Shown one piece after another: positions 8,870 to 21,387 of a stretch of 64,000 nucleotides of DNA. Below the pieces are notes generated by a model. It did not search any database. It saw only the letters and a list, made by a program, of their open reading frames with translations, and was not told the DNA's origin. Position 1 is the first letter of the stretch; each line of letters begins with the position of its first letter. A program made the position numbers and the translations under genes. The DNA lies in assembly GCA_009733575.1 (NCBI GenBank), contig ML769642.1:1-64000 (forward strand), written 5' to 3'. This DNA is from Gymnopus androsaceus JB14. Taxonomy: Eukaryota > Basidiomycota > Agaricomycetes > Agaricales > Omphalotaceae.

Positions 8870-10889
8870 TCAGTTACATGAACATTGGCCGTGATGACTT
8901 CGTTTCGCAATAGCAGAAGGACAAACCATAGGCTTTCCGCGAATGTGGAAGTGCACTGAGAACTGATCACCAAGTCGCTCCTTCTCCTCACCAACAACCC
9001 GAGCATTGGAAGCCTTACGTTGCGCTCGCAGAACCTTGGTGATAGCAGTAAAGCTCATCGGCTCCTGTTTCTCATGATTCCAAAACTCCTTCCAAAAGTC
9101 TTCTTCAGACGACTTGTGAAGGCATTCCGCAACATGCTATCAAAGAAAGTAAGGATGTGTAATTTGCATGTTCAAAAGGGACATACCTTCCATTCATTCC
9201 AACTCTTCTTGATCCCCTCCCATTGATTGCTATGCGAGTAACTATAGCACGTTGGCCAGTGCTTGAGAGCAATAGCATGGCCCTTGATCTTCAGCGTGCA
9301 TTCAGACGAACTAAATTCAGGTCGAGCATTGTCCCAGACCCGACCAAGCTGCAAAATATTTTTCGCAAAACTAACTATAAGGGGGTCCGGAACATCGTTA
9401 CTAGTGAAGCTGAGTCGCGTTCCATTACCAAGGATGAGTATCTTTGTAGTACTGGGATGAGCAGTACTATCGGCAGCAGCCACAGTCACAGGCTCCCCGG
9501 CGTCGACATGAGATGAATCAGAGGTGGATTCGGGAGAAGATGGAGAAGTTGAAGCATGAATAGGAAAGGGAACAGATGAAGGAAACGTCATGGGAGATAA
9601 TGTCGATAATTGGAATGGGGCACCATCATTGAATGAGCTTTCCATAGCAGGCGGCAAGTTGTTGACCATATTTGGACCGGATTGGGAGGCCGACAGCGAT
9701 GCAGTTGCAGCACCAACAAGAGTCTTGAGCTGCCCTTCAATGCATGCGAGCCGTGAGTCAAGTTCCGTTCGCCGTGAGCTGAGTTCCGATTGCTGGAAAT
9801 GAAATATTAGGAAGTGCTGAAGCGATGGATGGCATGTCAAACCTACCGAGGGAATAACCGAGAACGCAGTGGCAGCCACAGTGTTACCTTGAGGCTTGCG
9901 AGGCGTTTGAATGTCAGGGTACTTTGCCACCATACGGGCAGCCTGGCCTCGTCACAATTTAGATAACCACTTTTGTTTGGGTAATGAGAAAAAAACAATA
10001 CGCACCCAAGCAAGAACATCATCCTTTTGCTGTTGCGTCCGGTTATCCTTAGAACGCAAAACTGTACGTGATGATTGGGCAATGTTCACATCACCCAGTT
10101 GTTCCTGTCGTCGAGCATTGACTTTGGATAGTTTCTTGGGCGACCCATGTGCTCCTAGGACTCGAGGGCCCTTGTGGCTTTGTCGGAGTCCTGCAGTGTG
10201 GCTAAAACAATGTCAAAACTGACCATTACAGTAAATGTAGCAAGTACCTGGTCCATTGGTCTGGATTCGAGCTGTAATCAATCAAACGTTCAAGAAGTGC
10301 TTGTTTTTTTCCAGAGATGGTAAGTTTGTATGTTCGGCAATGTTCTTTCAGCTCAGTGAGATTGGCTTTTCGGCTAAAAACCATCATCAGATATGCATTT
10401 CAAAGGAAAAGAGACAGTAACTCACAGCTTAATTGAAACACCATTCGGAAATGGGAAGTCGTTGTCCTTGTCGACCTTCGTGTTCACATCCGGAAGCGTC
10501 GCCATAAATAAAAGGGTGTCGAAATTCCAGCGGTCAAAAAACTTATGTGGAATAAAATTGTGAAGCAGGGCCCCGGCACTGACCACAAGGATCAGGCCTA
10601 GAGCAATCGTGCAAATGAACGGAGAGAGAGTAGCAGTGAACTGAGATGTGGTGACGACCAGAAAGCTGTAAGCATTGGCGACGCCGGCTATAAATTCCGT
10701 AATGCTAAAATTGAGGGGTCGGGTATCAGGCAAAAAGTTGGCAAAAAAAATCGGGCAATAAGTATATTCAGGAAAAAGAGAGGGATAGCGGGCAGAAAAC
10801 GACGGCGACGGCTGGAAGCGGCGGGACATGTTTGGCTGAAGCAGCGAGAGCAAACAGCCAAGCAACCAGACGATCCAAATGGGGAACAA
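8870..10889 (-). CDS. SAP-domain protein, multi-exon
   Basis: Read from high to low coordinates, a first frame (10422-10889; ATG at 10889, or an internal Met about 20 codons later) splices through GTGAGT..TTTTTAG into an exon at about 10245-10385. That exon encodes a SAP helix-turn-helix: residues L-T-E-L-K-E-H-C, then S-G-K-K-x-x-L-L-E-R-L. Later exons lie near 10020-10200, 9890-9945, 9187-9792 and 8870-9136 (stop TGA). The 9187-9792 exon opens with a possible coiled coil (SELSSRRTELDSRLACIEGQ), then a Ser/Pro/Thr-rich linker. SAP domains bind DNA or chromatin, so a nuclear role is likely; a target cannot be named. The hydrophobic part of the first frame is odd for such a protein and may be intronic. 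The domain call is firm, the ends less so. Confidence 0.6.
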
Positions 10890-10899
10890 GACGTGATAG

Positions 10900-13800
10900 C
10901 CGATAAGATAGTGACAGCATGGGCGGACCGTTTGACAGACGTGACTATAGAGTCTTATCCTAGAGAGAAGGAGAGGATTTCGCGGTGCCTTTTAATCATT
11001 TTGAGATAGGGTAACAGTTGTGACGGTGACACACTCACACTGTGACCATACAGGCCAAAAATGTATCACTCTTTGGATGTCACTGTCGTTGACGCGACGA
11101 TGATGTTCTGTTCTGTATCAGAGAGTATAATACAGAGAAGCTGAAAAAATATTGAGTCAGTGATGAACTTGAATGACAGAGAATGTCCACATACAATTGT
11201 AACAACTTGCAGGCGTATAAAACCACTATCCGAATATTTGCAATTGGCTCCAACCCTTGACACCAGGCCTTGCCGACTTCCTGGGGGTCAAGAGAATCAC
11301 TTGTCAATCACATTTGGCGTTGTCACCTCCTAAGACTCTACATGGACATCGAAGAGGCAAATGAATCAGGCCACTCCGGCTCCGAAATTTTTGCTGGAAA
11401 GCATGACGATGATAATTCAGCTTCCATCAATCCCCTGGAACGTCATACCGACCATACGTCCACAGATACAGAAATGAAATCGACCACGGAAGCCTGAGTT
11501 GGTGGCGGAAGGCTTGAACTGTGAGACGTAGCCGCGTAGGCAGTCTTGCATGTGCGAAAGCGATTTATCGATGGATGGGGGACACTGGCCCGGGAAGAGG
11601 TGAGGCAAGATGCATATGATATTTTGGGTTACTCCAGAGGTCGATGTGCTTCGGCCATGGGGCGTATAAGGGGGAGGAGGAGCCTGAGATTTGGTGAGAG
11701 TAGGGGAGCGTGTGGGTCGAACTGGGTCGGAAACAATGGCATTATAACATGGCTGACTTCCTCGACAACAACTCTCATAGGCTTGATTCAGGGCACCAAC
11801 GCCAATCTCGTGAACAAGCTAGTCTTGGTTGGTATACGCATGTCCATCCAAAGGTCCAGGACGCAGCATGGTGGCCGTTACGATTAGCTGCATTAGCAGG
11901 CTGCAGAGTTGACGCACTGGTGAGCAGCAATCTGAGCCCGAGTCTTCATATAGCGAATTTGCATGGCCACGGCTTTCGATTGGCAGGCGGAGAAAGTGCA
12001 CGGTATCTGCCTCCACCAATGGCACATAGACACTACCGGATAAAGCTTGGCACGATTCTTCGCGAGAGAGGGTTACCGAGTCCGACTCCGATCGCATTTG
12101 ACAATGGTAAGGATGAGAACGGATGGGCACCAAAAGTGCTATGAGTTTGTGGAGTGGAAACGTGAATTGTGATTGGAGTTCCGAGCCTCTTAGTACTGTT
12201 GTTGCTGCTACGCTTGCCCCGTGTCGGCAGTTTAGGATACGGTGTCCTATTAAAAAAGAAGAACAGGAATAAGTATGAATGTGAATGTTAAACTAAGCTA
12301 CAACACAACGTACCCTGGCATCTACGCACGCACGCACAGGTCCTCCTCCTCCGCCTATTCCTCCGAAGTCTGCGAAACCTAAACGCTGAAGCCTCGGAGA
12401 CGCAGACATGTTCATATTCAACCCTTCACCTGCTCACTAACCCTTCCGTCGTCGAATAAATCCGAATAATAATATAGCTCCAGCGTGAGGCGGTATTTCA
12501 GCTCCTAGTCCTAGCGACGTGTCGTCCGATTAGATGCATTATTAGAAGGTAAGAGCTGTTGTTGTGTGACCGTCTACAACAGGAGCAGCCCGTATTTGAG
12601 TTATCAGTGGCTAGGAATCGAGCTGAGCGGCATCTCCATATTGGTCGTCGCGCCCGTTGTGGTTACTCCAGCAACGCGTTGACCACCTCCGATCTTCTAG
12701 CGATTCAACTGATGCACACGCAGTACATGGTCCGTAACGTTCCCTACATCCTCCAGCTTCCGCCATAACCTCCTCCTACTCCATCAGGCTATTCATACAC
12801 GTCGACTTTTTCTCGAATCACTGCATTCAGAACCAATGACGGAAACCTCGGAGAAGAATAGGCGAGTAGGCCATGGATGGGAGATAAGAAGACAGATGAA
12901 GAATCTCGAGTCGTCGGACATGTGCAAGGGAGTAGGTCAGACAGCGATAAAACAATTTTCGAAGCTGTCGTGAACGTCGAGTACGACGAAAAGAGCCATG
13001 GTGTAAACACCGTTAGGCGACGTTCAATCATGTCCTCCAAACTTCACTTTCCTTCTCGACAACTGTTCCGACTGGTCTGAGGAAGTAAAATACAAACAAG
13101 CTTTTTATGGACACGTCGTTGGTGTTTAGAGAGGTCGTGGATGATGAAAATACGCGGAGCCCAGCCTCGGAAATTCGATGCTGAAGACGACTGTTGGGCC
13201 CAAGGCCCCACAGCGCAACAGAATCGGCACGGTTTGAATTTCCAAATAGTATGCGCAGGTGCCACAGCCGCGTATACGTACGCTGACGTTCAGCGTTCAG
13301 ATTGCAAAGTGATTGTGGTCTCGAGATACAGTCAGTGCCCATGAGCTGTAAGCCAAAAATCGATTAATATTCGCGAAAACGTCAGTCGCTTCTAGAGAAC
13401 GCACCCCACTGATTGAACCATTCCAAAGAGCTTGCAAACCGACCATAAACGACAGTCAACATATTTATCTTTGACAAATGACTGGGGCTTAGTCAGGCCG
13501 TTTCATTTAGCTTCACGAGGTCATTCGTGAAGTCGGTTTCATGCTTGAACGGAATTGGAGGATTCGGAAATAATGGTAAGGAAGGAAGGCAGGTCCCGAA
13601 AGATCGATAGTATCGATAGCATGGGAGGGAAAGCAAGGAACAGACGTAGAACAGTAGAATGCAAACCTGGTAAAATTCTTCAGTCTTCACAAACAATAAT
13701 GACGGGACAGTAAGTAAAGACTCACTTCACGCAGGGAGCACTTGATGGATGTGAATGAAAATTGATATCTTCACGCCAACCCAGATTCACTGCTTTCACA

Positions 13801-15690
13801 TTCAAGCCTAAAACCTTGCTGCGTTCTTTGACCTGAGCTACTGTATGCGGCGGAAGCGACGATGACCGCTGTCGAGCCCGAGGCTTATAGAACAGGCTTC
13901 TTCCGGATCGTCATAATGAAAGAAAAGTCGCTGAGTAGTCCTCAATGTGGGAATTTTCGTTGTAGGGTGAGAGGCGGAATTTGCTGGTTTTGCAAGTTCT
14001 GGAGAAAATGCAATAGAAACACGAGAGCCTATGTCCATTCGACAAGAATGGTAGACTGAGAGACGTTGTCCTGGACGCTAAAGTTCAAGTCAAATAGGCG
14101 CGATCACATGAGTCATCACCGCGTCTATATCTTAGTTATCAACTCATATTCACCAGGCTCAACTACGTTTGTGTACCCTGCTGGTTAAGCGAAGACGTAA
14201 GATCTGGGTAGTAACGACCTAGGATACGCACAAGGGATGAAATTCCGAATTCAATCAGGTATGTGAAGACGAAGCTTGCTGCTCAGACCAATATTCACCA
14301 CTGTACTCTCTACTGTCCTCGTCTAGCTTTACTATCTTTTCCATCGCTAACCCCTTGAAATCCCCTCCATTGATGCCCCATTCCAGTCGGATAGCTCTTT
14401 CCTAGCATTACATTTACCCTCGAAGTAATCATCGTCGCTTAATGAATACAGGGCATTCACGTTGATGCACTTGCTACTCCGACGGGAATTTTTATGCATT
14501 TTATTTGCTCATCTCTCAAGCATAATATGCACCCACTAATACTGTGGAATTAGCTTGGATTTTGCGCTACTTGGCTATTCACCGTATTTTCGGAGAGATC
14601 TCTCCGAATATGTTAGCAAACAATCGTGGATCAGTCTTCGCTTGAGCTCCTGCATTCGCACCCAAGTACATGGTTTCATATTGTTCTTTCAGCTCTACCG
14701 CTCGATTCCACAATGGGTCCACGACAACCTTTCTCCGTATGTCCGAAGAGCTTGTTTTTCTCAGCTTCCGCTCCTTTCAACGTTGCTTACAAACCCCTAA
14801 GAAGATGTAGAACTGGTTCAAGGAGCCCGGAAACGAACATCAATTCACGGGTGCCATGAAGTGTACTAGCGAAGCATTGTATCCCTCGGAAAGTTTCACC
14901 ACTTTAGTATATCGGTATCGAAGGTGATAAATAAAGCCAGGAAATGCGGTTGTGGATGTCGGAGATATCGGTGTAGCGAAGTTTGCTCTACGAAAGGTGT
15001 TCCAAGGTTTCGCTATGTTGAGCAGTCGAAGCCTTTCCAACTTTCACCGATCCTTCCTCATGAATGTTCTGCCTTAGTTTTGGAACAAAAAGCACCCAGA
15101 GGCGCTCTAGAAGGGACGAGTTTGTAAGTGAGAAGGGTACGATCATTAAAAAGATCAATTACCTATCTATGGTTTTGCAGCGCACGACTTGTTCACTCCC
15201 CAGCCTATCAAAACGTCGCCGTATACTTCCTCTGTATGGTTATCCGATGGCATTCTTGCCTCCGACCCATTAATTGCTAGCCCATTGAAGGCTCTCGGAC
15301 TCCTTATACACTATTATGATGGTGCATTTTTGCTTATAGCTCTTTCGTTCAACTCTGGTGCTTTGTCATGCATGACCTTCTTGTACCTATAACGAATATT
15401 GATTACGATTCGGGTACATGAACCCACTACCAAGTACCATGACGGCAAGTTTGGAGTTGAGAATGCTCTGAGCATTGTAGGTAAATATCGAACGGTGACA
15501 GAATACGCTTGCTTGATATAAATATATGATACGTTTACATGTGCAGGCATCGAAACATTTAATCCCGAAAACACCCAGGTACTCTAAAAGCTCACGATCG
15601 GCTCTACGCTCATACCATTCGCATGATCGGTTGCAACCTCATTCCTATTACAAAGATGTCAGCAGTGATTCGGCGCACACCACAAGATCC
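10900..15690. other. 4.8 kb with no recognisable gene
   Basis: Only short ORFs on both strands. The best candidate is a minus-strand frame at 11417-12133 that stays open for a long way but is cut by an in-frame TAG near 11818. It is Ser/Pro-rich with one short hydrophobic run. Nothing matches a family I know. The stretch may hold a decayed gene or long untranslated or regulatory DNA. Confidence 0.4.
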
Positions 15691-15694
15691 GTAC

Positions 15695-17521
15695 TCACTT
15701 GAACTCGACCTCACAAGATCCAGCAGGATTATTTGCGCCAGCGGCATGAGTCGAAAGAATGAACCCATCATACCGCCGATCTTCTCTGTCCTGAAGTGCC
15801 GACTGATAATACGGAATACCACCAGCAAAGTTCAACGGCTCAACTACTTTGCCTGGAATATTGGATCCGTTGTACCACGACTTGGCTTTTCCGAGAAGAG
15901 TACCACCAGCGACGCTCATGTTGAGATTACGCCATTCTTCTTCGGCTTCGCGAGTAGCTTCGATACGAGTCAGTTTCTTGTCTGACATATACGTGATGCA
16001 GCGGGTGATCCAGTCGGCCTGAATTTCCTAGGAGGGTGTGAGATACAAATGCGAAAGAAAAAAAAACATGCGAACAATGCAGGTAGGGCCATTTGATAGG
16101 GCTGTAGGAGCTTGAGGGCCATAGAGGAAGAACACTAATAAGCGAGTTAATATTCGTGGCGAACGAGAAATCGGTCAAAATGATACTCACTGTTCGGAAA
16201 ATTCGCGGTCGTCATGCCCAAATTGGTGTATACACCATTAGCCCACTTCTCCTTAATTGAGGTCCCGTCCACCCCACGGATGTCAATCTGCGTGATACCA
16301 CCGGTGACACTGTCGAAACCACACGCAATGACAAGAATATCGAGCTCATGCTCGATGCCGTCAGTGGTGAGAACACCTTTGGGGGTGATTTCCTGGATAC
16401 GTGCCTCGGAAGCATCAACGAGGTCAACATTAGGCTGGTTAAAGACTTCGTAGTAAGAGCCTTCCATCACAGGACGCTTCGTTCCGAATGGGTAAGGAGC
16501 AACCATGGGCGCAAGCTTCTCCCGCATCACTGGATTGTGAAGCCTGGCACGAATCTTGTCTCTCCAGAATGCGTAAACTTGGTCGTTGGCGTCCTGGTTT
16601 ACCATAACGTCTTTGTAATTACCAACAGCAAAGTTGAGACCACCACGACTCCACTGTTCTTCCCAGGTCAGATAGCGTTCTTCTTCGGAGACGGAGAGTG
16701 CGTCTTGAGGAATCGGTTGTATGTTGTGACCACCTGTGGTATATCATATTTAGTATCAAAGCGATAAAAGGAATGTAGCAATCACTTGGAGTCTGTTTCC
16801 TTCGACGATACATCAAGGGGGAGAGCTCCCTCATCTTCTCATGTTTCTCTTGGTCAATTTTGATTTGGTTCATGGGCAAGGCAATAGCGGGCGAGCGTTG
16901 GAAGACGGTAAGATGTTTCACTCTGGGACCGACGTCTGTGACGACCTGGACCCCAGTCGAACCTGTTCCGATGACACCCACTCGCTTACCCTCCACGTCG
17001 ACTCCCATCTGTGGCCATTGCGCGGTATGATGACAGACACCTTGGAACCTGTCAAGGCCAGGGAAGTCAGGAACGTAAATCTTGGCCGCAAAACCAACGG
17101 CGAGGATAAGGAAACGAGAACGAGCGACTGTGCCCTTCTCGGTGGTCACAGTCCAGCGGTCTGAACTCGGATCGAAAGAGGCGGCAGTGACACGGGTGTT
17201 GAAGCGGATGTCTCTCTTTAGATCGAGCGTCTCGGCGACATGGTCGAAATATGAGCACAGCTCGTTCCGATCTGGGAAACGCTCTGTCCACTTCCAATTC
17301 TTCCACACCTCCTCGATGGAATACTCGTAGAGTGGAACCTCGGAGTCGACGCGACAGCCCGGATAGCAATTCCACTGCCAAACGCCTCCCATTCCACTGC
17401 TGGATTCCAAGATTTTAACGGAGAAGCCGAGTTTGCGAAGGTGATGGAGGTGATAAAGCCCACTGAAGCCAGCGCCGACGACGATTACGTCGAGCTCGTC
17501 GTTGATAGCAGGGTTAGACAT
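15695..17521 (-). CDS. Baeyer-Villiger flavin monooxygenase
   Basis: Four exons read as 16786-17521, 16191-16733, 16076-16134 and 15695-16027. Every junction is GT-AG, and the sum is 1671 nt (556 residues). The start is taken at the Met of MSNPAIN; an upstream Met at 17563 adds 14 residues. The FAD Rossmann motif GAGFSG lies at residues 16-21. The Baeyer-Villiger fingerprint F-x-G-x-x-x-H-T-x-x-W-P (FQGVCHHTAQWP) is at about 159-170. A second nucleotide motif, GVIGTGSTG, lies at about 182-190. The small third exon encodes the conserved MFFLYGPQAPTA stretch. The enzyme would use FAD, NADPH and O2 to turn a ketone into an ester or lactone. It is divergent from the P450 at 17910, with about 390 bp between them, and probably co-regulated. 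Confidence 0.9.
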
Positions 17522-17909
17522 TGGCTCCTTGAGTAGTAAGTTGGATAACTTCTGAATGTTCAAGATGGGCTTTTTTTGAACTTGGAATCCGCCGACTAAG
17601 TACTTGAAAGAAGCCTTTACTCAGTTTACTCCGAAATTCTAGTGGGATAATGTGCGTCATATCGACCTGGACTTGCTGAGTATCTTGTAACGGATTGGCA
17701 GACCGCAGAGGTTGGGTTGTGGAATCATGACGGCCGCTGTCAGTGTAATATTCTCACGGGTCCTTTCTTTCTCTCCCTATCTTAGCGGTCGTAGCGATCT
17801 CAACGGTGCTATAGAGCTAATTGCATAATCACTGATTCGCAGTCGCTCGGAATGATACTTATAAAAGAGAAGAATGCTGATTCGCGGTCACATCAATCCT
17901 TTCGCCAAG
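17522..17909. promoter_or_regulatory. shared divergent promoter, BVMO and P450
   Basis: About 390 bp separate the two start codons. TATAAAA at 17860-17866 is on the P450 side, 44 bp before the chosen ATG. This also argues against the Met at 17874, which would lie only about 8 bp after the TATA box. Specific operators cannot be named. Confidence 0.55.
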
Positions 17910-20155
17910 ATGGGAGTTTCTTTTTCTCTGCCAACTGCAATCGTCGCATTTGTATGTGCGACAGTGGTAGTTCAGCTTCTGTATAGTCGCTCCAGCGCCC
18001 GCTCCCGGTACCCACTTCCTCCTGGTCCAAAGCGCTTACCCATCGTCGGAAACTTTCGGGATTTGAACAAGATTGACAAACCTCTCTGGTTGGCATACGC
18101 TGACTGGGCCAAGACTTTTGGAGACGTCTTCTACCTTGAAGTTCTTGGATCCCCGATGGTCATCCTTAACTCTGTCAAAGCCATTGACGACATTTTTGAG
18201 AAGAGGTCTGCTAATTACTCTGACCGACCTCGTGAGTCACTTTTCATTTTACTTATGTGTCACTCATTCTTCGTCAAGCTATGTACATGGTCAACCAACT
18301 CATGGGGTATTTCATCTTTCCGTATCACTACTATATGGGTACTTACCCTGTCTAGATGGGCTTGGGATTTTGCTCACATGAGATACACCGACTATTGGAG
18401 GTAACCAGCTTCCGAATCACGGTTTCGTACCACCCATTGATTTGCATTTGACTTGTCACAGACTCCATCGAAAGACCTTTCATCAGTACTTCCAACCTCG
18501 TCAAGTTCCTGAGTTTTACCCAATTCAACGCGAATCGGCTACTTCGTTCTTACAAAAGCTGACTGATGAACCGGAAGAGTTCATTGACCATGTTCGACGG
18601 CGAGTCTCGTTATCACCCACTAGCCAAGCTTGGTCTAAAGCTACGCTTTCTCAGTCACGCTGGAGAGATTATTCTCAAAGTCGTATACGGTCACACAGAT
18701 GACCATCACATTAACCTTGCAGAAAAAGCCGTCAAAAGTCTCTCTGAATCCATTGCACATGGTTCATTCCTTGTAGATTTCGTTCCTACCTTGTCGCACA
18801 TTCCCTGTTTGTTACATGACAGCTTGGTCTGATTATCGGCTGATTTACATTTATCCAGCATGGTTCCCTGGCGCAACTTTCAAGAAAAAGGCAGAAGTCT
18901 GGGCTCGCGATTCAACGGAGATCAGAGACGGCCCGTGGGTCAATCTCAAGAAATCGTTTGTGCGTTGTTAGTGCCCAAATTTATGACATATTTGCTCACA
19001 CTTTTGGGCAGGACAACGGCACTGGTGCTCCTTGCTTTGCCACTTACTCTCTGGAAAAGTTTAGGAACTCTAAGCAAATGGAGGAGGTCATCAAGAACTG
19101 CAGTGGTGTGGCGTTTGTCGGTAATATGCCTTTGCATAGTCTTTGTCATTCTTGTCCCTAACTACGACGTGAACGGTTGCAGCTGGTGCAGACACAGTGA
19201 GCATCAAGGAAATCAGTTTACGATATACTCAACTCAAATTTCGGGCAAATTTACAGACTGTTTCTACTATATCATCCGCCATTCTTGCTTTACTTCTCCA
19301 TCCTGAGGTCCAGACCAAGGCACAGGAAGAAATAGATCGAGTCGTTGGAAAATCTCGGCTCCCAGACTTTGAAGACCGGGAAAATCTGCCCTACCTCGAA
19401 GCCGTGTTGACAGAAAGCTTGCGCTGGAACCCTGTCCTGCCTTTGTGTAGGTTTCAAAGTTTGATGATTCGAAATTCCGACTGACTTGACTTCACGACTT
19501 GTAGCTTTGCCTCACAGGAGTATGAACGACGATATCTATGACGGCTATCTCATCCCGGGAGGTGAGTCCGGCCTGTGCTTTTGTGAGCGGCATGAATACT
19601 AATCTTCAAAATCAGGATCGACAGTTGTTGGGAACACTTGGTAGGTTGTTTCCTGTTATTTTGGCAGACAACTCTAACCGTCGATACTTGCAGGAAAATC
19701 CTCCATGACCCCGAAGCCTACTCTGATCCTTTCACCTTCGACCCCGAGCGCTTCTTGCCAAAAGACGGCAAGGAACTTGCTCCCGATCCTAGTTTATACG
19801 CTTTTGGATTTGGTAGGCGGTGAGTCTATCGTTTCAAGCAGCTAGGCTTTTACTAATTGCTGTTGTAGAATCTGCCCTGGCCGCTACTTGGCGCTCAACT
19901 CTGCGTGGATTGCTATCGCAGCTCTTATGGCTACTTACCGTCTCACCAAAGCCGTTGACAAGGACACCGGGAAGGAAATCGAGCCTGTTGTTGACTACTC
20001 TGAGGGTATCGTTTGGTATGGTCAAGTTTCCTTATCTTTCCGCGCTTAGCTGATACGGATGTTCGCTTTTTGTCAGTCATCCGGCGCCGTTCGAGTGCTG
20101 CTTCACACCTCGTTCCCCGGAAGCACTTGCTCTTATCAAAGCTGGATACAATTAA
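17910..20155 (+). CDS. cytochrome P450 monooxygenase (14 exons)
   Basis: Exons: 17910-18231, 18279-18306, 18356-18400, 18462-18599, 18655-18806, 18859-18959, 19012-19120, 19183-19196, 19257-19446, 19505-19561, 19616-19640, 19694-19819, 19869-20015 and 20077-20155. They total 1533 nt, 510 residues, in frame throughout. An N-terminal membrane anchor is followed by the proline hinge YPLPPGPKRLP. The I-helix motif AGADTT is coded mostly by a 14-nt micro-exon. The ExxR is ESLR, at about 357-360. The haem loop is FGFGRRICPGR, with Cys at about 439. Intron 4 reads GCGAGT..CAG, a GC-AG intron. The product should be an ER-bound haem monooxygenase; its substrate is unknown. It is similar in exon layout to the P450 at 39082, so the two are probably paralogues. 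A decayed inverted copy of its 3' end lies at 32177-32885. Confidence 0.93.
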
Positions 20156-20264
20156 AGTAGAGATTTGAATCAACTAAGATATATGTAGAATCCAATGTCA
20201 GTGGACATCTGAACAAATCTAATTGGAAGATCAGGAGGATTAGTAGTACTAGTACAATTGAGTG

Positions 20265-20990
20265 TGTCCTAAGGACACAATCAGTTCCATTCAGAAATGG
20301 ATTAGACAATCAGTTTAAATTGTCTTCAAGTTTTCTTTGCGCGCCGCTTAGCCTCGTTAAGTTTTGATACATTATCCTACTTGCAAATAGCATAGTCAAT
20401 TATATTCATCTACCCCATCTCGCTTTCCACTCGTTCAAATACTATTTATTAACCTCTAGCCTGGGGCCAGATGCCTCAGATTCGTTTGACTCTGATTGCG
20501 ATTTCCTTCATTTTCAATTCATCTTGGCTTACCGGTATTGCCGGTGCATATTCTCTACTTGTGTTGTGTCAGTGTTAGTGCTAACTCCCGCCCGCATAAG
20601 TTGAAAGAAATTCAAAAAGACATTAATTACGCACATTTCCCTTGATCTCCTTTCTTCTTGCCAAGTAAGTAACAGCACGCACGTCTCAAGATCTCGCTCC
20701 CGACTGGCACAACATTCTTCGGCAGACTCAGTCAAATTGGATGGGATATGTTGTAGTAGCTACTGACAATCGCAACTGCGATTGATGATTAGTTAGGATC
20801 AAAACGTGGGAACACAGCCAAATCGAGTTTGCGATTTGCAGCTTTGACCGGTCCTGATGAATCGTAAATACGAGGTGAAGATGTCAGGGGCTCGTAAAGC
20901 GGATTACTCAGGCCTCTCTCATTTGCTACTCGATATGCGGACCGACTGTTGTTTCCAAATTGTTTCCAATTGCTAGTCTAAGTATAGTAG
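20265..20990 (+). repeat. left arm of inverted duplication, with tail of a lost hydrolase
   Basis: The sequence from about 20268 to 20990 is the reverse complement of about 29046-29750 with scattered differences. The first ~55 bp match the last codons of the alpha/beta hydrolase at 29686 (TCAGTTCCATTCAGAxATGG, then the stop). So this arm once carried the same hydrolase, now deleted. Matching small ORFs in both arms (20529-20735 minus, 29281-29487 plus) reflect this shared block and need not be genes. Confidence 0.85.
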
Positions 20991-21387
20991 TGTGCCTAAA
21001 ATGCTAGGGTTATCTACGTAGGCATGAGCATCGAGATTATATTTCTGTAGCTCTTCTCTTCAATGATCTTCGCGAGATGCACCCCTTTCACTTTGATCTG
21101 TGTTAGTAGATCCTGCAACACCACCGGCTCTCGTTTCTTCACCCAAATCTTTCTCCGGTATCTATGTCAACAGTCAGTCTCGGTTGTAACAAAACCAACT
21201 AAGATATGTTGAATCTTACCGGTTAACAAATGATATATGCCAGAAGCGTAAAAAAAGTAGCGAACCAGAATACTGCTTTCAGGCCTACATCGTAGGAATG
21301 ACGCACCATTTGCTGCTGGTCAACGGGAAGGGTCTCTATCAGTCAAGCGTTCTGTCGAATTTGTTTGATCATCTATACAGGTTTCTA
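20991..21387. other. no recognisable gene
   Basis: Unique sequence between the inverted-repeat arm and the MFS relic. No ORF or repeat is recognised. Confidence 0.4.

Noticed and set aside
20529..20735. Small gene shared with 29281-29487
   Set aside because: The two ORFs are the same stretch of the inverted duplication; no start context, domain or longer frame supports coding.
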